A DNA stretch of 64,000 nt. Origin: Erythroxylum novogranatense. Taxonomy: Eukaryota; Streptophyta; Magnoliopsida; Malpighiales; Erythroxylaceae. The DNA lies in contig CM057225.1 in NCBI GenBank assembly GCA_029891385.1, forward strand, positions 17,350,620 through 17,414,619, read 5' to 3'. Position numbers and translations under genes: made by a program. Shown here one piece after another: positions 22,632 to 34,427 of the stretch (position 1 is its first letter; each line of letters begins with the position of its first letter). The notes beneath the pieces were generated by a model that did no database searches, was not told the origin of the DNA, and worked only from the letters and a program-made list of their open reading frames with translations.

Positions 22632-23183
22632 TTGTATAAGATGAGTTTAAAACCCTATATTATAGCCAAACTTGGACCTTGTCCCCTTCTCCACCTAATA
22701 TCAACATTATTGGTTGTAAATTGGTCATCCATACTAAAAAATAAACTAAATGGCTTTATAAAGTGCTATAAACCTTGTCTAGTTATTAAAGGATATCACC
22801 AATCTCTCAGCATTGACTATATTGACACGTTTAGCCTTGTTATCAAACTAACCATTATTCGGATCATTGTCGCAATAACTGTCACTAAAAATCCACCAAT
22901 TTGCCAACTTGATGTAAATAATACTTTTTTCCATGTTAATGTTCAAGATCTTGTCTACATGATTCAACCACCAAGTTTTGTTAATCCCAATCATCCCCAT
23001 TAGGTCTATCATCTATATAATGTCTTTTATGGTCTCAGACGGGCTCTATATACTTAGTTTTATTACTGGAGTTAAAACTTCTTGACCTCAACTTTACTCC
23101 CTCAGAATCCAACACATCTCTTTATTCATTCCACCCTCATTGACACCACATTCCTCTTCATTTTCATGGATGATATTTTAGTT
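22632..23183 (+). pseudogene. Copia reverse transcriptase remnant
   Basis: An open frame of 123 residues (22632-23003) carries VIKGYHQSLSIDYIDTFSLV, TIIRIIVAI and CQLDVNNTFFHVNV with VYMIQPPSFVNP, standard copia RT blocks. After a stop the reading continues in other frames through LYGLR- and FTPS-like phrases to FIFMDDILVT at 23158-23187, the Asp-Asp box (usually YVDD). Truncated there by CACTA-1. Confidence 0.88.
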
Positions 23184-23985
23184 ACAACGTTTTTAAGACA
23201 TCACAGAAAAGACGTCATGGAATGCTTTCTATGACGCTTATACAAAAACATTGTAGGTAGTATTATTTTTAATTATTAAGTTTTTCATTTTTGAAAATCA
23301 TTTTAATTTAATAATTTTAATTTTAATAATTTTTAAAATAAAAATTTTTAAATCTTATTTGTTTAATAACTATTCAATGTTATTTATGAATTTTATTTAT
23401 TTAAGCATTCTTCAATTTTTTAGTATATCGTAATCTTATACTTAAAATTAAATTCCAACTTCATAAAGTATGGTGAGCCTTTACTTTTTATAACTAAACT
23501 ATTGCTTAAATTTTGTTGGATCACATAGACAGAAGGTTATGATAATTGCAGCAAGACCAAACAGAATGTTGAAACAAGAAGGTTATAGCATCCAAATAGT
23601 TAACTTTGAAACTGTAGCACCTCACTCCCACGCGACCCGAACCCGACATCGACGGTGATATCCGAGTCCGTGCTCCGTGAGGATGGCGTGCTAAAACACT
23701 CATTCAGTAGTCGGTACAATTTTTTTTTCATAACATTATATGCGGAAATCAATGCCCAAGTTGGGTCCTCATTCAATCATATACAATTTCATTATACACA
23801 ATTTTCAATAGCCACTCGGGCCTATTTCCCAAATACAAATATACACTTCAATACATAAATAAAGGCATGCAATGCAGACGCGAACTGATCCCGACTCTTA
23901 TCCTTCATTTGAATCCTGCAAATATACTCCCATTGGCTTAACGGGGTATTCTTCTGATCCTAAAAAATAATTGTAAATTTTGGGT

Positions 23986-24024
23986 GAGTTTTGCGAACTC
24001 AATGAGTGACCATCAATGATGGTC
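23986..24024 (-). promoter_or_regulatory. Two-hairpin element in TE-3 LTR
   Basis: Hairpin 1 is GAGTT/AACTC with a 5-base loop (23986-24000), followed on the minus strand by ACCC. Hairpin 2 is GACCATC/GATGGTC with a 3-base loop (24008-24024). The outer pair of hairpin 2 is G-C here and A-T in TE-2 and TE-4, a compensatory change. Confidence 0.6.
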
Positions 24025-24542
24025 CGCTCAGTCATTGCAACAATAATATCAATATATATAACATATTTTCCCACTATTGCCTATTTGACCACAGTTTAAA
24101 ATTTCACATACATTTAAATTTTACTTCAATAAGCACTATTATAAGACTACACATTCACACACTTTCCATCTATTAGCATTTTACTGTGACCGAGTGCCTA
24201 ACTGTCCCATTGAAGGGCTCATTAGTATCTGTCCCTTATCTGATAGTGGATATAGGGCTCATTAATACATTGAGCCTGAGGCTCTAAATCACTCTTAAGC
24301 TCCAAGCTAATCTTCACACGTTGAGCTAGAAGCTCGATCAAGGGCAACTCGTCAATGTACCATTATAATTCATACAACACAAGGCATATCACTATTCTCA
24401 TAGCCTCACAGATTATAAAATACCCCCGATCGTTATCACATCAGCAGATGGCAATTTGTAGTGCATTCAATCAACTATCAACTAAATCAAACAAAAGCGA
24501 TGTTGTGACCGAAGCGCCAGATCGTCCCTATAAGGCACATTT

Positions 24543-24703
24543 ATCGCTGAGCTATAGGCTCAAATCGCCCCTTTGGGGCTCATAAATCGTTGAGCTAAAA
24601 AGCTCAAATCGCCCCTTTAGGCCTCATTAATCGCTGAGCTAAAAGCTCAAACCGTCCCTTTGGGGCTCATTAATCATCGAGCTAAAAGCTCTATTCGGTC
24701 AGC
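24543..24703. repeat. 43-bp tandem array of paired hairpins in TE-3
   Basis: About 3.7 copies with starts at 24543, 24586, 24630 and 24673. Each unit holds GAGCT-AAA-AGCTC and, usually, CCCC-TTT-GGGG style inverted repeats. Looser GAGCC/GGCTC pairs precede it from about 24200, so the array is the regular end of a longer palindrome-rich stretch. Confidence 0.75.
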
Positions 24704-25561
24704 TTCCGGTCACAACTATCAATTTTCTGCTCATGCATTCCTATATGAATTTCATATGCCACGATTTATCACTTTATTTATGTATTCAATGACCACAATT
24801 ATTTCCAAATTACCATAAACGGACAAATGATTCATAATTTGTCACATGAAAAAGAAACAACATCACAGTTTCACCTTCCCATAACACTTCTATATCATAT
24901 CATAACAATACTCCGGACTTTCGGTCTGGAATTCTGAATCGATCACAGTCCCACCATTATTCACCATAGTTTTATAAAGACAGAATTCTAAGCACATAAT
25001 AATTGAGGTACCGTCTAGGTCACTCACCTCATATCCATGCTTGAATCTTATCCAAAGCATCAATTTCTTCATTATTTCTTTCCTTCATCCAAGTTAAAAT
25101 TCCCTTGATTTTTCACCCATCAATGAATTTCTTAGCTTGGATGGAAGCTCTCATCATCCTCCAGGTTTTTCTCTTCTTGAGCACCATGAAAATCCCTCTG
25201 AAGGGCTTAGAAAATCAATACCTAGTTTACTCTTTCTTCTTTCTTCTTCTCCCATCCAAGGCTCTCGACTCTTCTCTTTTCTTCTATTCTTTCTTTTCTG
25301 TTTTGCACAGTCCACTTGCTTTTATAGTGCCATGTCATTTAATGAATGATGAATGAACCATATGCCCCTCCATTTAAGCTTATAAACTTAACCCTTTAAG
25401 TGATGCTCCAAAAATGCCCTTCCTTTTCCCCTTAAAACTGACATCTTGGCCCCTTATTTTGATCAGGTAAATAAAACAATTTGAAAAAACTTTCTTCTAG
25501 AGAGATGTTCCTTTATGTCTTACGAATCCATCGCTTTAAGAATCAGATCGATCGGAGCTCT

Positions 25562-25950
25562 ATATCTCAAAATATATCCAAAATACTGAAGGCTGTCCAG
25601 ACCATTACAAAGTTGAGACTGAACACTACACCTAACTTCAATCCAGAAATTGAAAGTCTTAGAGACTACATTGTTGATCAGATCCTTCATATAACTTGTA
25701 TATCTATGTCTCTAGTTTCATTTGAAAGAAGAATCCGATCTATTGGAGCTCTATAACTAAAAAAATCTCCAAAATACTGAAGTTTGTTCAGACCATTACA
25801 AGGCTGAGACTGAACACTACACAAAACTTCCATCCAGAAATTGAAAGTCTTAGAGGCTGAATTGTCAATCGGCTCCTTCATATAACTTGTAGATATATGT
25901 CTCTAATTTCATTTTCAAGAAAAATCAGATCGATCCGAGCTCTATAGCTC
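25562..25950. repeat. 191-bp tandem duplication in TE-3
   Basis: The sequence around 'aatactgaag...cagaccattacaa...aaattgaaagtcttagag' at 25580-25755 recurs 191 bases later (25771-25945) with scattered differences. Two copies only, both with the 'cttcatataacttgta' and 'tatgtctcta' phrases also found in the TE-1 LTR. Open frames here are not genes. Confidence 0.7.
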
Positions 25951-26126
25951 AAGATATCTCCAAAATACCAAACAATATTTAGACTTTTTCCACAGGTCAG
26001 CTCACTTTAATTGGGTCGATCTTTCTCTATTTAATGTCAAGATATCTCCAAAATACCAAACAATGTTTAGACTTTTTCCACAGGTCAGCTCACTTTAATT
26101 GGGTCTATCTTTCTCTATTTAATGTC
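25951..26126. repeat. 88-bp tandem duplication in TE-3
   Basis: Two adjacent units (25951-26038 and 26039-26126) differ at two positions by eye, so this duplication is recent compared with its surroundings. Contains 'ccacaggtcagctcac'. Non-coding. Confidence 0.85.
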
Positions 26127-27005
26127 AAAATTGATCTATTTGATATGAAAAGATAGAAAAATGTCTTAGGAATCCAACGCTTCAAAAATCGGGTCGATCT
26201 GAGGTCGGACGAAGAAGTTAAGGTCAAAAGAGTGAAAGGAGGTCGGTCGGCCGAAACATCGACAAAAATGCGGCTCGGTCAATTTGCTGAGTGGGTGCTA
26301 CAGAGATGAGCGCTGGCTGGCTTGGCCGAAGTTTATACGCCGATCGGCCCAACCTGATCGACCTTCCAACTTCTAACACTTATAACTTTTGACTCAATTC
26401 AATTTTACAAACTTGGTCTTTGTTGGAAAGATAAAAATAGATCTACCATTTTCAAGGAATCAAAATCAATTGAGGTCTCTAAAGGGGTCAAAAATGCACT
26501 CAAAGATGACTGATCAATATCTCCTCAAAACTTTAAAACAACACCTCAACTTGTAAACATCATAACTTTCACCTGTAACTCCAATTTGACAAACTTTCAG
26601 GCGCCCCTCATCGTAGGTACACATCGAGAAACCCGAGGTCGCCCACACGATCCCACGATAAAGGTTCACTACCAGAAAATTTCGCTAAAATCCACATGGC
26701 ATCGCAGAATAATTGCAATAAATCGTAAATCAGAAAATTAATATCCAAAATGTAATTTATCCAATACAATCATTCAATCCAGAATAGACAAATCTATCGC
26801 CTCCTAACAAAATCAAAAGGAAAACTGATACAAGTGTTCATCCTAAGTCATCCTCAAAATGCTAACCCGGTGACCGACCTTTGAGCTATCACGATCCTCG
26901 CCAAAGCATCAAGACGGCAGAAAGAAAGGTCTTCGAGCTAGAGTCTACTCTAACAAATTCTGAAAAATAGGTTACAATTTCGGGTGAGTTTATAATCAAA
27001 GGAGA

Positions 27006-27022
27006 AACCATCATCGATGGTT
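27006..27022 (-). promoter_or_regulatory. Hairpin 2 of the two-hairpin element, TE-4 left LTR
   Basis: AACCATC/GATGGTT with a 3-base loop. The neighbouring hairpin 1 is broken in this copy (gagtttataatc) but intact in the right LTR. About 410 bases from the LTR's sense 3' end. Confidence 0.55.
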
Positions 27023-28134
27023 CGCTTAAATCATGCATTACGCTACCATGCATAACATAATACAAGAATATTCATTACCAATATAATATAATATCTATAA
27101 CAGATTGCAGATCGGTAGCCACTTACAAAGACAAGTAACAATAAATGTAATTTGAACAATTTGCAACAACAAAGATACTACAGATTTCATATTATCACGT
27201 ATTTCAAAGAGTCGCCACCACACAAATAATCATGTAAATGCAATGCATATGTGACTCTTTCCATTATTCGCTTTGTGCCCAAGTGCTCGGTCAAGATAAA
27301 AGTGTGGACGCTGTGATTTCTCCCCTGCTAAGCCCTGTCAAGATAAATGTATGAGCTCAAAGCTCATTTTCGGTGAAAATAGCAACTGGGACACATTCCA
27401 TTATGTGATCATGCATTTATGCATGCAGACTATGTTCAAGAATTTACAAAGTGTGGCTATAAAGCCCAAGTGTTCATCAAAGATCACGTAATAAAGACGA
27501 TTCAATTCAAGAAACATGCAATTCAATCCATTACATGCCAAGAGTCATACAGTAGTCATATAATTCACCTTGCATGTAATTCACAGAAGCATGTAAGCAC
27601 CTGTAAATTTGAGAAACCAACTAGGTTACTCACCGTAACTTCCGAGCCATCGCTCGAAGTCCCAAAGAATGTCCGTGGAACTATTTCATCCAATCTCAAG
27701 TGCCTCCATAATAAAGAGAAATGCAGGTCCATTACTAGATGCTCAATTTACTGCGACAAGAATGCATATGTCTCAATGAAATGATGTACAATGCATGTTC
27801 ACGATTTTGCTAGCATACCTAATTTTGGACTCTTAGGTCCAATTCCCGACTCTTAGTTCACTGATCGACAAGAATTGCTCCATTCCTAGAATTCACCAAT
27901 TTCCTCAATTCATATTCTCTATAACCATTTCCTATTCATTCGGTCAAACCTCTATTGCAATTTCCAATTTAAAACCCAATTTGAATTTAATCCTTAGTCG
28001 ATTGAATTTGTAATTTTCTAAGTCCCAATTCCAAAACCTCAAACACACCTCTTCTGGACAACTAGGGTGGAGGTCGCGACTCAGGGTGCGCCTGGTGCTC
28101 ACCAGATGCCCATAGCCGCCTCGAGTTATTGCTC

Positions 28135-28300
28135 CTCTACCAGCCTCGCCTGGCTCACCGAGCTCTCCGCCTCTACCAGTTCTCGCCTGCCTCACCGAGC
28201 TCTCGCGCCTCTACCAGCTTCTCGCCTGCCTCACCGAGCTCTCGCTCTCTACCAGCTCTCGCCTGGCTCACCGAGCTCTCGCCTCTACCAGTTCTCCTTC
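28135..28300. repeat. 36-38-bp GC-rich minisatellite in TE-4 left LTR
   Basis: Units start CTCTACCAG at 28135, 28171, 28209, 28247 and 28283, about 4.5 copies, each containing a CACCGAGCTCTCG-like core. It stands out from AT-rich flanks. The right LTR holds a shorter version (35536-35660). Confidence 0.85.
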
Positions 28301-29479
28301 TTCCCAACACATCCTTAAACACAATTCCAAAGGTTCCGCATCCCCGACTCAAACTCTAACCCAAATTTTCCTCTGTGAACAACTCTCAATTAATTCATAC
28401 ACAAATACAACAAATCCTTAGCTTCTATTCCTTCCAAGAACCATTTCCTTAATTTATCAACACACATAACTCATCAATTTCATCGTTTAAACCTTAATAT
28501 ATATAATCATCAAATATCTAAACCAATCATCAATATAACTCAATCACCAACTAATCGTACTATCTAAGGCAAGAAAGAAGCAAACTTTCTTGATGAAAGC
28601 CTCCAAGCTTACAACCATCACCAATCCCTTAACTCTACACACTCACGATAACACCCAGTAGTAACCCATCAAGAAACACTCTCAACCACCCAATCGACAT
28701 AATAAATGCCATAAATGCAGAGAAACCATTAATGACAACATTAAAACCATAAAACTTACCAATCACAGATCGAATCCACAGATCTCTCAAAATCACCGAA
28801 ACCCTAGAAATCCTTCAAAATCCTCGATCTACCAATCTCAAGGCTTCCAACCTTTATCAATCAAGAGACATATTAGACTAATTACCATAAGGAAGAAGCC
28901 AAAGAAATCAAAGGATCTCTCATCGCTGGGAGGAATCGAAATCACCGTAAAGGGAAAGAAGAGAAACCGGAAAATGCCTTAGCAAACTTTTCCCAAATTT
29001 CTTTCAACCCTAGTATTTATAGCCCAACTCTCCAAATCACCCAAATTTCATCTCAATTTCAATGGCTTAACACATAAATTTTCTATCGTAAAAATTTAAT
29101 TTTTCCATTGCCATCGATGCCCTTTCAATACTATACAACTAATCAATTACCACCAAATATTTCAAATTGTATTTTCTCCTAATTTCCAAAATTTTCTAAA
29201 AGTCTCTATAAATTACCAATCACCCATAAAAAAGATTAAATCACCATTGAACTTAATTACTCTAATTTCTCAATTAACTCCCAATCCAATCACCCGATAC
29301 CCATAGTCACAATCAAACTCGAAAATCATGAATGCACGTATCTAAGAATAAATGCATATGCAATAAGCCTGTTCTTTATAATTAGAGGCCAGATCATGCT
29401 CAACAAGGAATGCAAAGTGAAACCTATCAAGATGGCTCATAAATACCAAAATACCTCATAATAAAGAACGGATGTTACA

Positions 29480-29515
29480 TTCACCCTCCTAATAAAAATT
29501 TCGCCCTCGAAATTT
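29480..29515 (-). other. TE-4 polypurine tract and inverted repeat
   Basis: Minus-strand purine-rich run (TTAGGAGGGTGAA) beside the LTR. Next to it AAATTTCG (29496-29503) and CGAAATTT (29508-29515) form a perfect inverted repeat with a 4-base loop, as in TE-1. Confidence 0.8.
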
Positions 29516-30995
29516 CATAATTGCCCCATCAAATAAATGAGGATACCGGCCTCATAAGCTCCTCCGCCTCCCATGTAGCTTCCTCGTAAGAGTGGTTCTT
29601 CCAAAGGACTTTCACCAATGGAATCACACGGTTCCTCGCTTGCTTGACCCGTGATTCAATGATCCATACCGGCCTCTACATAACTCATATCACTGGCTAT
29701 CTCGATGTCCCGAGTAGGAATCACATGTGTCGGGTCCGATCGGTACCGTTGAGCATACTTACATGAAATACATCATGAATCGGGACATCTCGCCAGTAAA
29801 GCCAATCAGAAGCCAGTGGTCCAATCTTCTCAAGAATCTCATAGGACCAATATACCGAGGGCTCAACTTGCCCTTATGGCCAAATCTCAATACTCCTTTC
29901 CAAGGAGACACTCAAGGAACACTCGATCACCCACACTGCATCTATATCTCTCCGATGCCGATCCGCATAACTCTTCCGTCTGCTTTTGAGCCGCTTGATG
30001 CGAATCCAATCAATCAGATCTTATCTATCAGATCTCGGATCACTCGGTCCCTCTATCAATCTCGACACCTCTTCATCCCAATACAATGAGGATCTACACT
30101 ACCGCCATACAAGGCCTCATACGGTGCCATCCCAATACCGCTCGACATCGTTGTTGTATGCAAACTCTATCAATGCCAAGATCGATCCCACGCACCTCTG
30201 AACTCCAGACACATGCCCGAAGCATGTCCTCGATACCCCGATCGTCCTCTCACTGGTCCATCCGTCGAGGATGAAATGCGGCTAAATTCGCCTAGTACCC
30301 ATAGCATCAGAGGCTCTTCCAACTCGATGTGAACCTCGATCCTCGTCGAAACTATTGACAACGGAACCCCATGCAACCGTATAATCTCGCAACATATACG
30401 GGCCAACTGACGAGAGTATTACTCTCCCTTATCGGCAAAAAGTGAGCCGATGAATAATCGGTCCACTATGACCCAGATAGCATCATGTTGCCTCGGTGTC
30501 CTAGACAACCCCGCCACGAAGTCCATAGTAATTCGCCCCACTTCCACTCCGGAACGGGCAACGAATGCAACTTTCCCACTCGGAGCTCGATGCTCGCTTT
30601 AACTCGCTGACATATCGTACATCTAGACACGCATCGCCACTTGCTTCTTCATACCAGCCACCGAAATGCCGCCCTCGTAGTATTATACATCTTGGTCGAA
30701 CCAGATGCATAGCGACGCGACCACATGAGCCTCCTCTAGGATCTCCCGTCTCATATCATCAATATCCGCACACATAGCCTCCGCCCCATCCACAATGTCC
30801 CATCTCTCAACTCAACTCGAATCGACACCGGTCAACTCTATCAATCGGCCTCACTAGTACCGGTCCCGATCCCAACCTCCGAATCCTGTCACGCAAAGAT
30901 CGGCCTAAGCCTCGAGTAGCAATCGCTCCATCCCGACCCAGATCCAATCAGACATTCAGCGCCTCAATTTGAATCGACCAGCAATCTATCAACTC
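29516..30995 (-). pseudogene. TE-4 integrase and chromodomain, heavily frameshifted
   Basis: From right to left the minus strand shows the zinc-binding/core region (30500-30800), a core remnant IIRLHGVPLSIVS at about 30350-30400 with the second catalytic Asp region damaged, the GPY/F-like stretch (about 29820-29900) and the chromodomain tail (29520-29680, including VKVLWKNHS-like coding). Frames change every 20-70 codons. Layout is normal for a Tekay-type element; not functional. Confidence 0.75.
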
Positions 30996-31440
30996 AATCA
31001 GCCGCACTCCCATAAGATCTCCTATCAAAGGCATCGCCACCACATTGGCCTTTCCCGGTGGTACTCAATCGCATAATCATAATCCTTCCAGAACTCTACC
31101 CATCTCCTCTGCCTCGATCGAGATCCTCCGCTCAGCAGATACCTCGACTCTTGATGATCGGTGAAGATCCGAACATCTCACCATACAAATAATGTCTCCA
31201 GATCTTCGAGGCAAATACCATCGCAGCCTAACTCCAAGTCACGGATCGATAATTTACCTCGTGAGGCCTCAATCTGCCTCGAGGCATACGCTATAACTCT
31301 CCCATGCCGCATCAATACACATCCCAATCCTCGATGCGAGGCATCATCAGAAACCACAAAGCCTCCATTCCTAAGGAATACCTAACACGCCGTGGCGGTC
31401 ACAACCGATATTTCAGCTCCTCAAAGCTCTTTCCGCATTC
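30996..31440 (-). pseudogene. TE-4 RNase H, frameshifted
   Basis: The minus strand carries damaged versions of the RNase H landmarks seen in TE-1: a YSDAS..GLG-like stretch near 31300-31360 and an [15 protein letters not shown] stretch near 31010-31060. Several frameshifts. Identified mainly by position between RT and integrase and by similarity to the TE-1 copy. Confidence 0.65.
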
Positions 31441-32125
31441 CTCACCCATCCGAACGGTACATTCTTCCTCAATAACTTGCCAAAGGGCAGAGATCAACGA
31501 AAATCCTCGATTTAATCTCCGATAATATCCGCCAATCCTAGAAAACTTCGCAACTCGCAGCGACCCTAGGGCCTCCCAGCTCATCATCGCTTTCTATCTT
31601 GTGAGGATCCACCGATACCTCACCGGACACCACGTGTCCCGTAAATACATTCTCATCAAGCCAAAATTTGCACTTAGCAAATTTGGCGAATAACCGCTCT
31701 CTCTCACGACTGCAAGACAATCCTCAGATGCTCGTAGACTCGACTATCCCTCGAATAAACTAGTATGTCATCAATAAATACAATCACAAATCGATCCAGT
31801 AGGCTGAAATATCCTATTCATCAAAGCCATAAAGGCTGCCGGGCATTAGTCAACCCAAACGGCATCACTAAGAACTCAAGTGCCCATACCTACTCCTAAA
31901 GCACTCTTAGGCACATCGGCCTCCGCAATCCTCGGTGATAGTAACCAGATCAAGGTCCAACTTAGTGAACACTGAGCCCTCAGAATCGATCAAATAGATC
32001 ATCAATCCTAGGCAAGGATACTTATTCTTCATCACACCCATTAACCGCCTATAGTCAATACACACCCTCGAGTCCCATCCTTCTTCTTTACAAACAAGAC
32101 CGGAGCTCCCATGGTGAAACACTGG
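31441..32125 (-). pseudogene. TE-4 reverse transcriptase, frameshifted
   Basis: Positions 31907-32122 encode RVCIDYRRL, MKNKYPCL and GSVFTKLDL, the RT N-terminal blocks. The catalytic box [10 protein letters not shown] lies at about 31745-31785 with both Asp residues. A stretch ending in KFAKCKFWL.E.VFTGHVVS follows at about 31620-31690. A GYYRRL block near 31520 precedes RNase H. Multiple frameshifts separate these. Confidence 0.85.
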
Positions 32126-32770
32126 TCCGATAAACCCTTGTCCAATAGCTCAGAATCGAGCCTTAAGTTCTCTCTGCCCACCGTGCCATCCTATACGGAG
32201 GATCGATATAGAGCGGCACGGAACAGATCGATCTCAAACTCTATCTCTCGCTCTGGTGCCAAACCCAGAACTCCTCGAAATACATCCGAAAGTCCCTCAC
32301 TACGGAACCTCCTCCAATCTCCGCCCACTTAAATCACTACGTGAGCCAAATAGGCCTCACATCCTCCCCGAATCAATCTCGTGGCGCCATAAAGGATATC
32401 ATCCTCGCAGTAATCGCCGACCGACTCCTCTAAACACCACCTATGGGCTGGCCAGAGATTCCAACACGACCTCCTTCATGTAATAATCCATAATGCCCTA
32501 TGCACCAACCAATCCATCCCCAATATCACGTCAATCTCTCTCAGAGGCAATATAATCAAATCAAGACTCAAATCGCTTTCACTAATCTGGATCGGACATC
32601 CTATACATACCTCTCCCAATACAACAGATTACCCAGAGGTGTACTCACCTCCAACCCATATCAGAACCTCCGCCTATTCCCATGCAGTCTACATGCTAAA
32701 TGCGGTAATAAAGGAAACGGTGGATCCAGATCCAACAATGCATATACTTCTATGCGAAATAAGAAGCATA
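32126..32770 (-). pseudogene. TE-4 protease and linker, frameshifted
   Basis: An aspartic protease start is visible near 32690-32760 on the minus strand (an ALLD followed, one frame away, by GSGSTVSFI). The second protease half and the RT-linking proline-rich segment occupy 32130-32560 in several frames. The order (protease before RT on the minus strand) supports the call; the individual matches are weak. Confidence 0.6.
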
Positions 32771-33950
32771 CCCGCAACAACATCCGGTGAGTCCTGGCCT
32801 CCGCCGTGTCATGGCATAGACCCGCCAGTGATTGCTGCCGCCACTCGGCCCCTGACTCACTACATAACCTCTACTCGGCCTCGGCCTCGACCTCGGTCTC
32901 CATCTCGATCCACCACCACGGCTCCATTGGACCGTGGTATTATCGCTCGACCGCTACCATAGTAGATCGGGCCCCAAAGTCTCAGGCGATTCCTCACTAG
33001 TGCTCCATCGAGCCACACCTCAGCGAGCTCCCGATAACCATCGGCACTCTCCATCGTGCCTCTTGCCACAAGGTGCTCACAATCTGGGACAGCCGTCTCG
33101 ACCTCCGCGCTATCAGCCACCAGCTAGAAGCCTGCAATGCGAATCGCCTCTCGCCTATACCCGGTCTGTTCGCCCTCCAATGGACTCAAGGGCCTGCCTG
33201 ACGCTTATTATAACTCTCTCGCCAAGATCGCTCAAGCTATCATTAGTCTCTTATGTCGGGTCCCTCGTCTGGGCCTCAACAGATTTCGTCAGAAGAATGC
33301 TTTATCTCGACAATTGCAGCCTCAACTCAGAATGAGCTCATATCGATCTCGCCAGCCAAAAGTAATCTCAAATTGAGTCCACCCTCAAATCTCCCGCATC
33401 TGCTTGGCTTCAAGAGTAATCGGCAAGTAGCATAGCCCATCAACTCGCTGAATCAACTTCATAGTCACCACAATCATTTGTCCTCCTCAACTCTAGGAAC
33501 TCTTGCATCTTCATCTCTAAGTAGACCTTGGGCATGTAATTGTCCCTCAAGGCCCTCGAAAATCGTCCCATGTCGAGTCAGTGAGGCCTGTGGTACCGCC
33601 CGACAGCCCTCCACCACCGATATGCAGACCTCAAGTAAGGAGACAGAGTAATCGAACCTCTCCTCGTGGTCGCAGTCCATCCGTCGAGGACTCCGCCGGT
33701 CCTCTCAAGCCATCCTCACCTCCGCAGGGTCGGTCTACCATAGAAGTCAATCGCCCGCCACAAGCAATGATCGCACTGCTCGTTCCGTCTCACAGAACTC
33801 GAGGAGGTAACCTCCGAAAGAGGCATAGGGACTCCCTACTAGCTCCTACAGATTCTGGTCACCGTCGCTCTACTCGATCTCCCATTACGGATGACCTAAA
33901 ATGTATAAGAAATTCGGATCACTCGCTTATTCTTACACAATGATTCCAAA
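32771..33950 (-). pseudogene. TE-4 gag, frameshifted
   Basis: GC-richer than its surroundings. The minus-strand 68-residue frame at 33474-33680 ends in VPQASLTRHGTIFEGL...RDEDARVPRVEEDK, a damaged capsid WxxFxxxF..Y-type block. An Arg/Gly/Asp-rich basic tract (32860-32960) lies downstream where the nucleocapsid is expected. Several stops. The start codon is not determined. Confidence 0.6.
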
Positions 33951-33985
33951 TTTAATAACACTTATGCCCAAAAGATGCCAAACCT

Positions 33986-33998
33986 CGGCTCGATACCA
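33986..33998 (-). other. TE-4 primer-binding site (one base short)
   Basis: The minus strand reads TGGTATCGAGCCG, equal to the initiator-Met site TGGTATCAGAGCC except that the A of CAG is absent. It lies four bases from the 5' LTR. Confidence 0.8.
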
Positions 33999-34388
33999 CT
34001 AATGTAGCGCCCTCATCGTAGTGGTACACATCGAGAAACCCGTAGGTCGCCCACACGATCCCACGATAAAGGTTCACTACCGTAAAATTTTGCTAAAATC
34101 CACATGGCATCGCAGAATAATTGCAATAAATCGTAAATCGAAAATTAATATCCAAAATGTAATTTATCCAATACAATCATTCAATCTAGAATAGACAAAT
34201 CTATCGCCTCTAACAAAATCAAAAGGAAAACCGACATACAGTTGCCCATCCTAAGTCATCCTCAAAATGCTAACCCGGTGACCGACCTTTGAGCCATCAC
34301 GATCCTCGCCAAACCTCAAGACGGCAGAAAGAAAGGTCTTGAGCTGAGTCTACTCTAATGATCCTGAAAAATAGTTGCAATTTCGGGT

Positions 34389-34427
34389 GAGTTTATGAAC
34401 TCAGCTGAGAAACCATCATCGATGGTT
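34389..34427 (-). promoter_or_regulatory. Two-hairpin element in TE-4 5' LTR
   Basis: On the minus strand hairpin 2 is AACCATC/GATGGTT (34411-34427) and hairpin 1 is GAGTT/AACTC with loop CATA (34389-34402), immediately followed by ACCC. Distance to the LTR 3' end is about 390 bases. Confidence 0.6.

Larger units (their letters stand above)
20214..23183 (+). mobile_element. Decayed Ty1/copia element (gag to RT)
   Basis: Plus-strand remnants in copia order: gag (20466-20780), integrase (about 21840-22330) and RT (22632-23183), all riddled with stops and frameshifts. No LTR or primer site is recognisable at the left, and 20214-20465 holds nothing I can identify. The copy stops just after the RT Asp-Asp box, where CACTA-1 begins. 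I could not find the rest of RT or RNase H after 42251. Old, given the density of disabling changes. Confidence 0.8.
26597..29479 (-). repeat. TE-4 3' LTR (left copy)
   Basis: Matches 34003-36869. The first bases (TCAGGCGCC) are damaged relative to TGTAGCGCC in the other copy, while the end GGATGTTACA is intact. Contains hairpin 2 (27006-27022) and a damaged hairpin 1, plus a GC-rich 36-bp minisatellite (28135-28300). The 83-residue open frames over that minisatellite are not conserved in the other LTR. Confidence 0.92.

Noticed and set aside
24543..24703. Possible CRISPR-like array (regular 43-bp units)
   Set aside because: Units are adjacent repeats without unique spacers, in a plant LTR.
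28067..28359. Overlapping Ser/Ala/Pro-rich frames
   Set aside because: Generated by the 36-bp minisatellite; frames are not kept in the right LTR.
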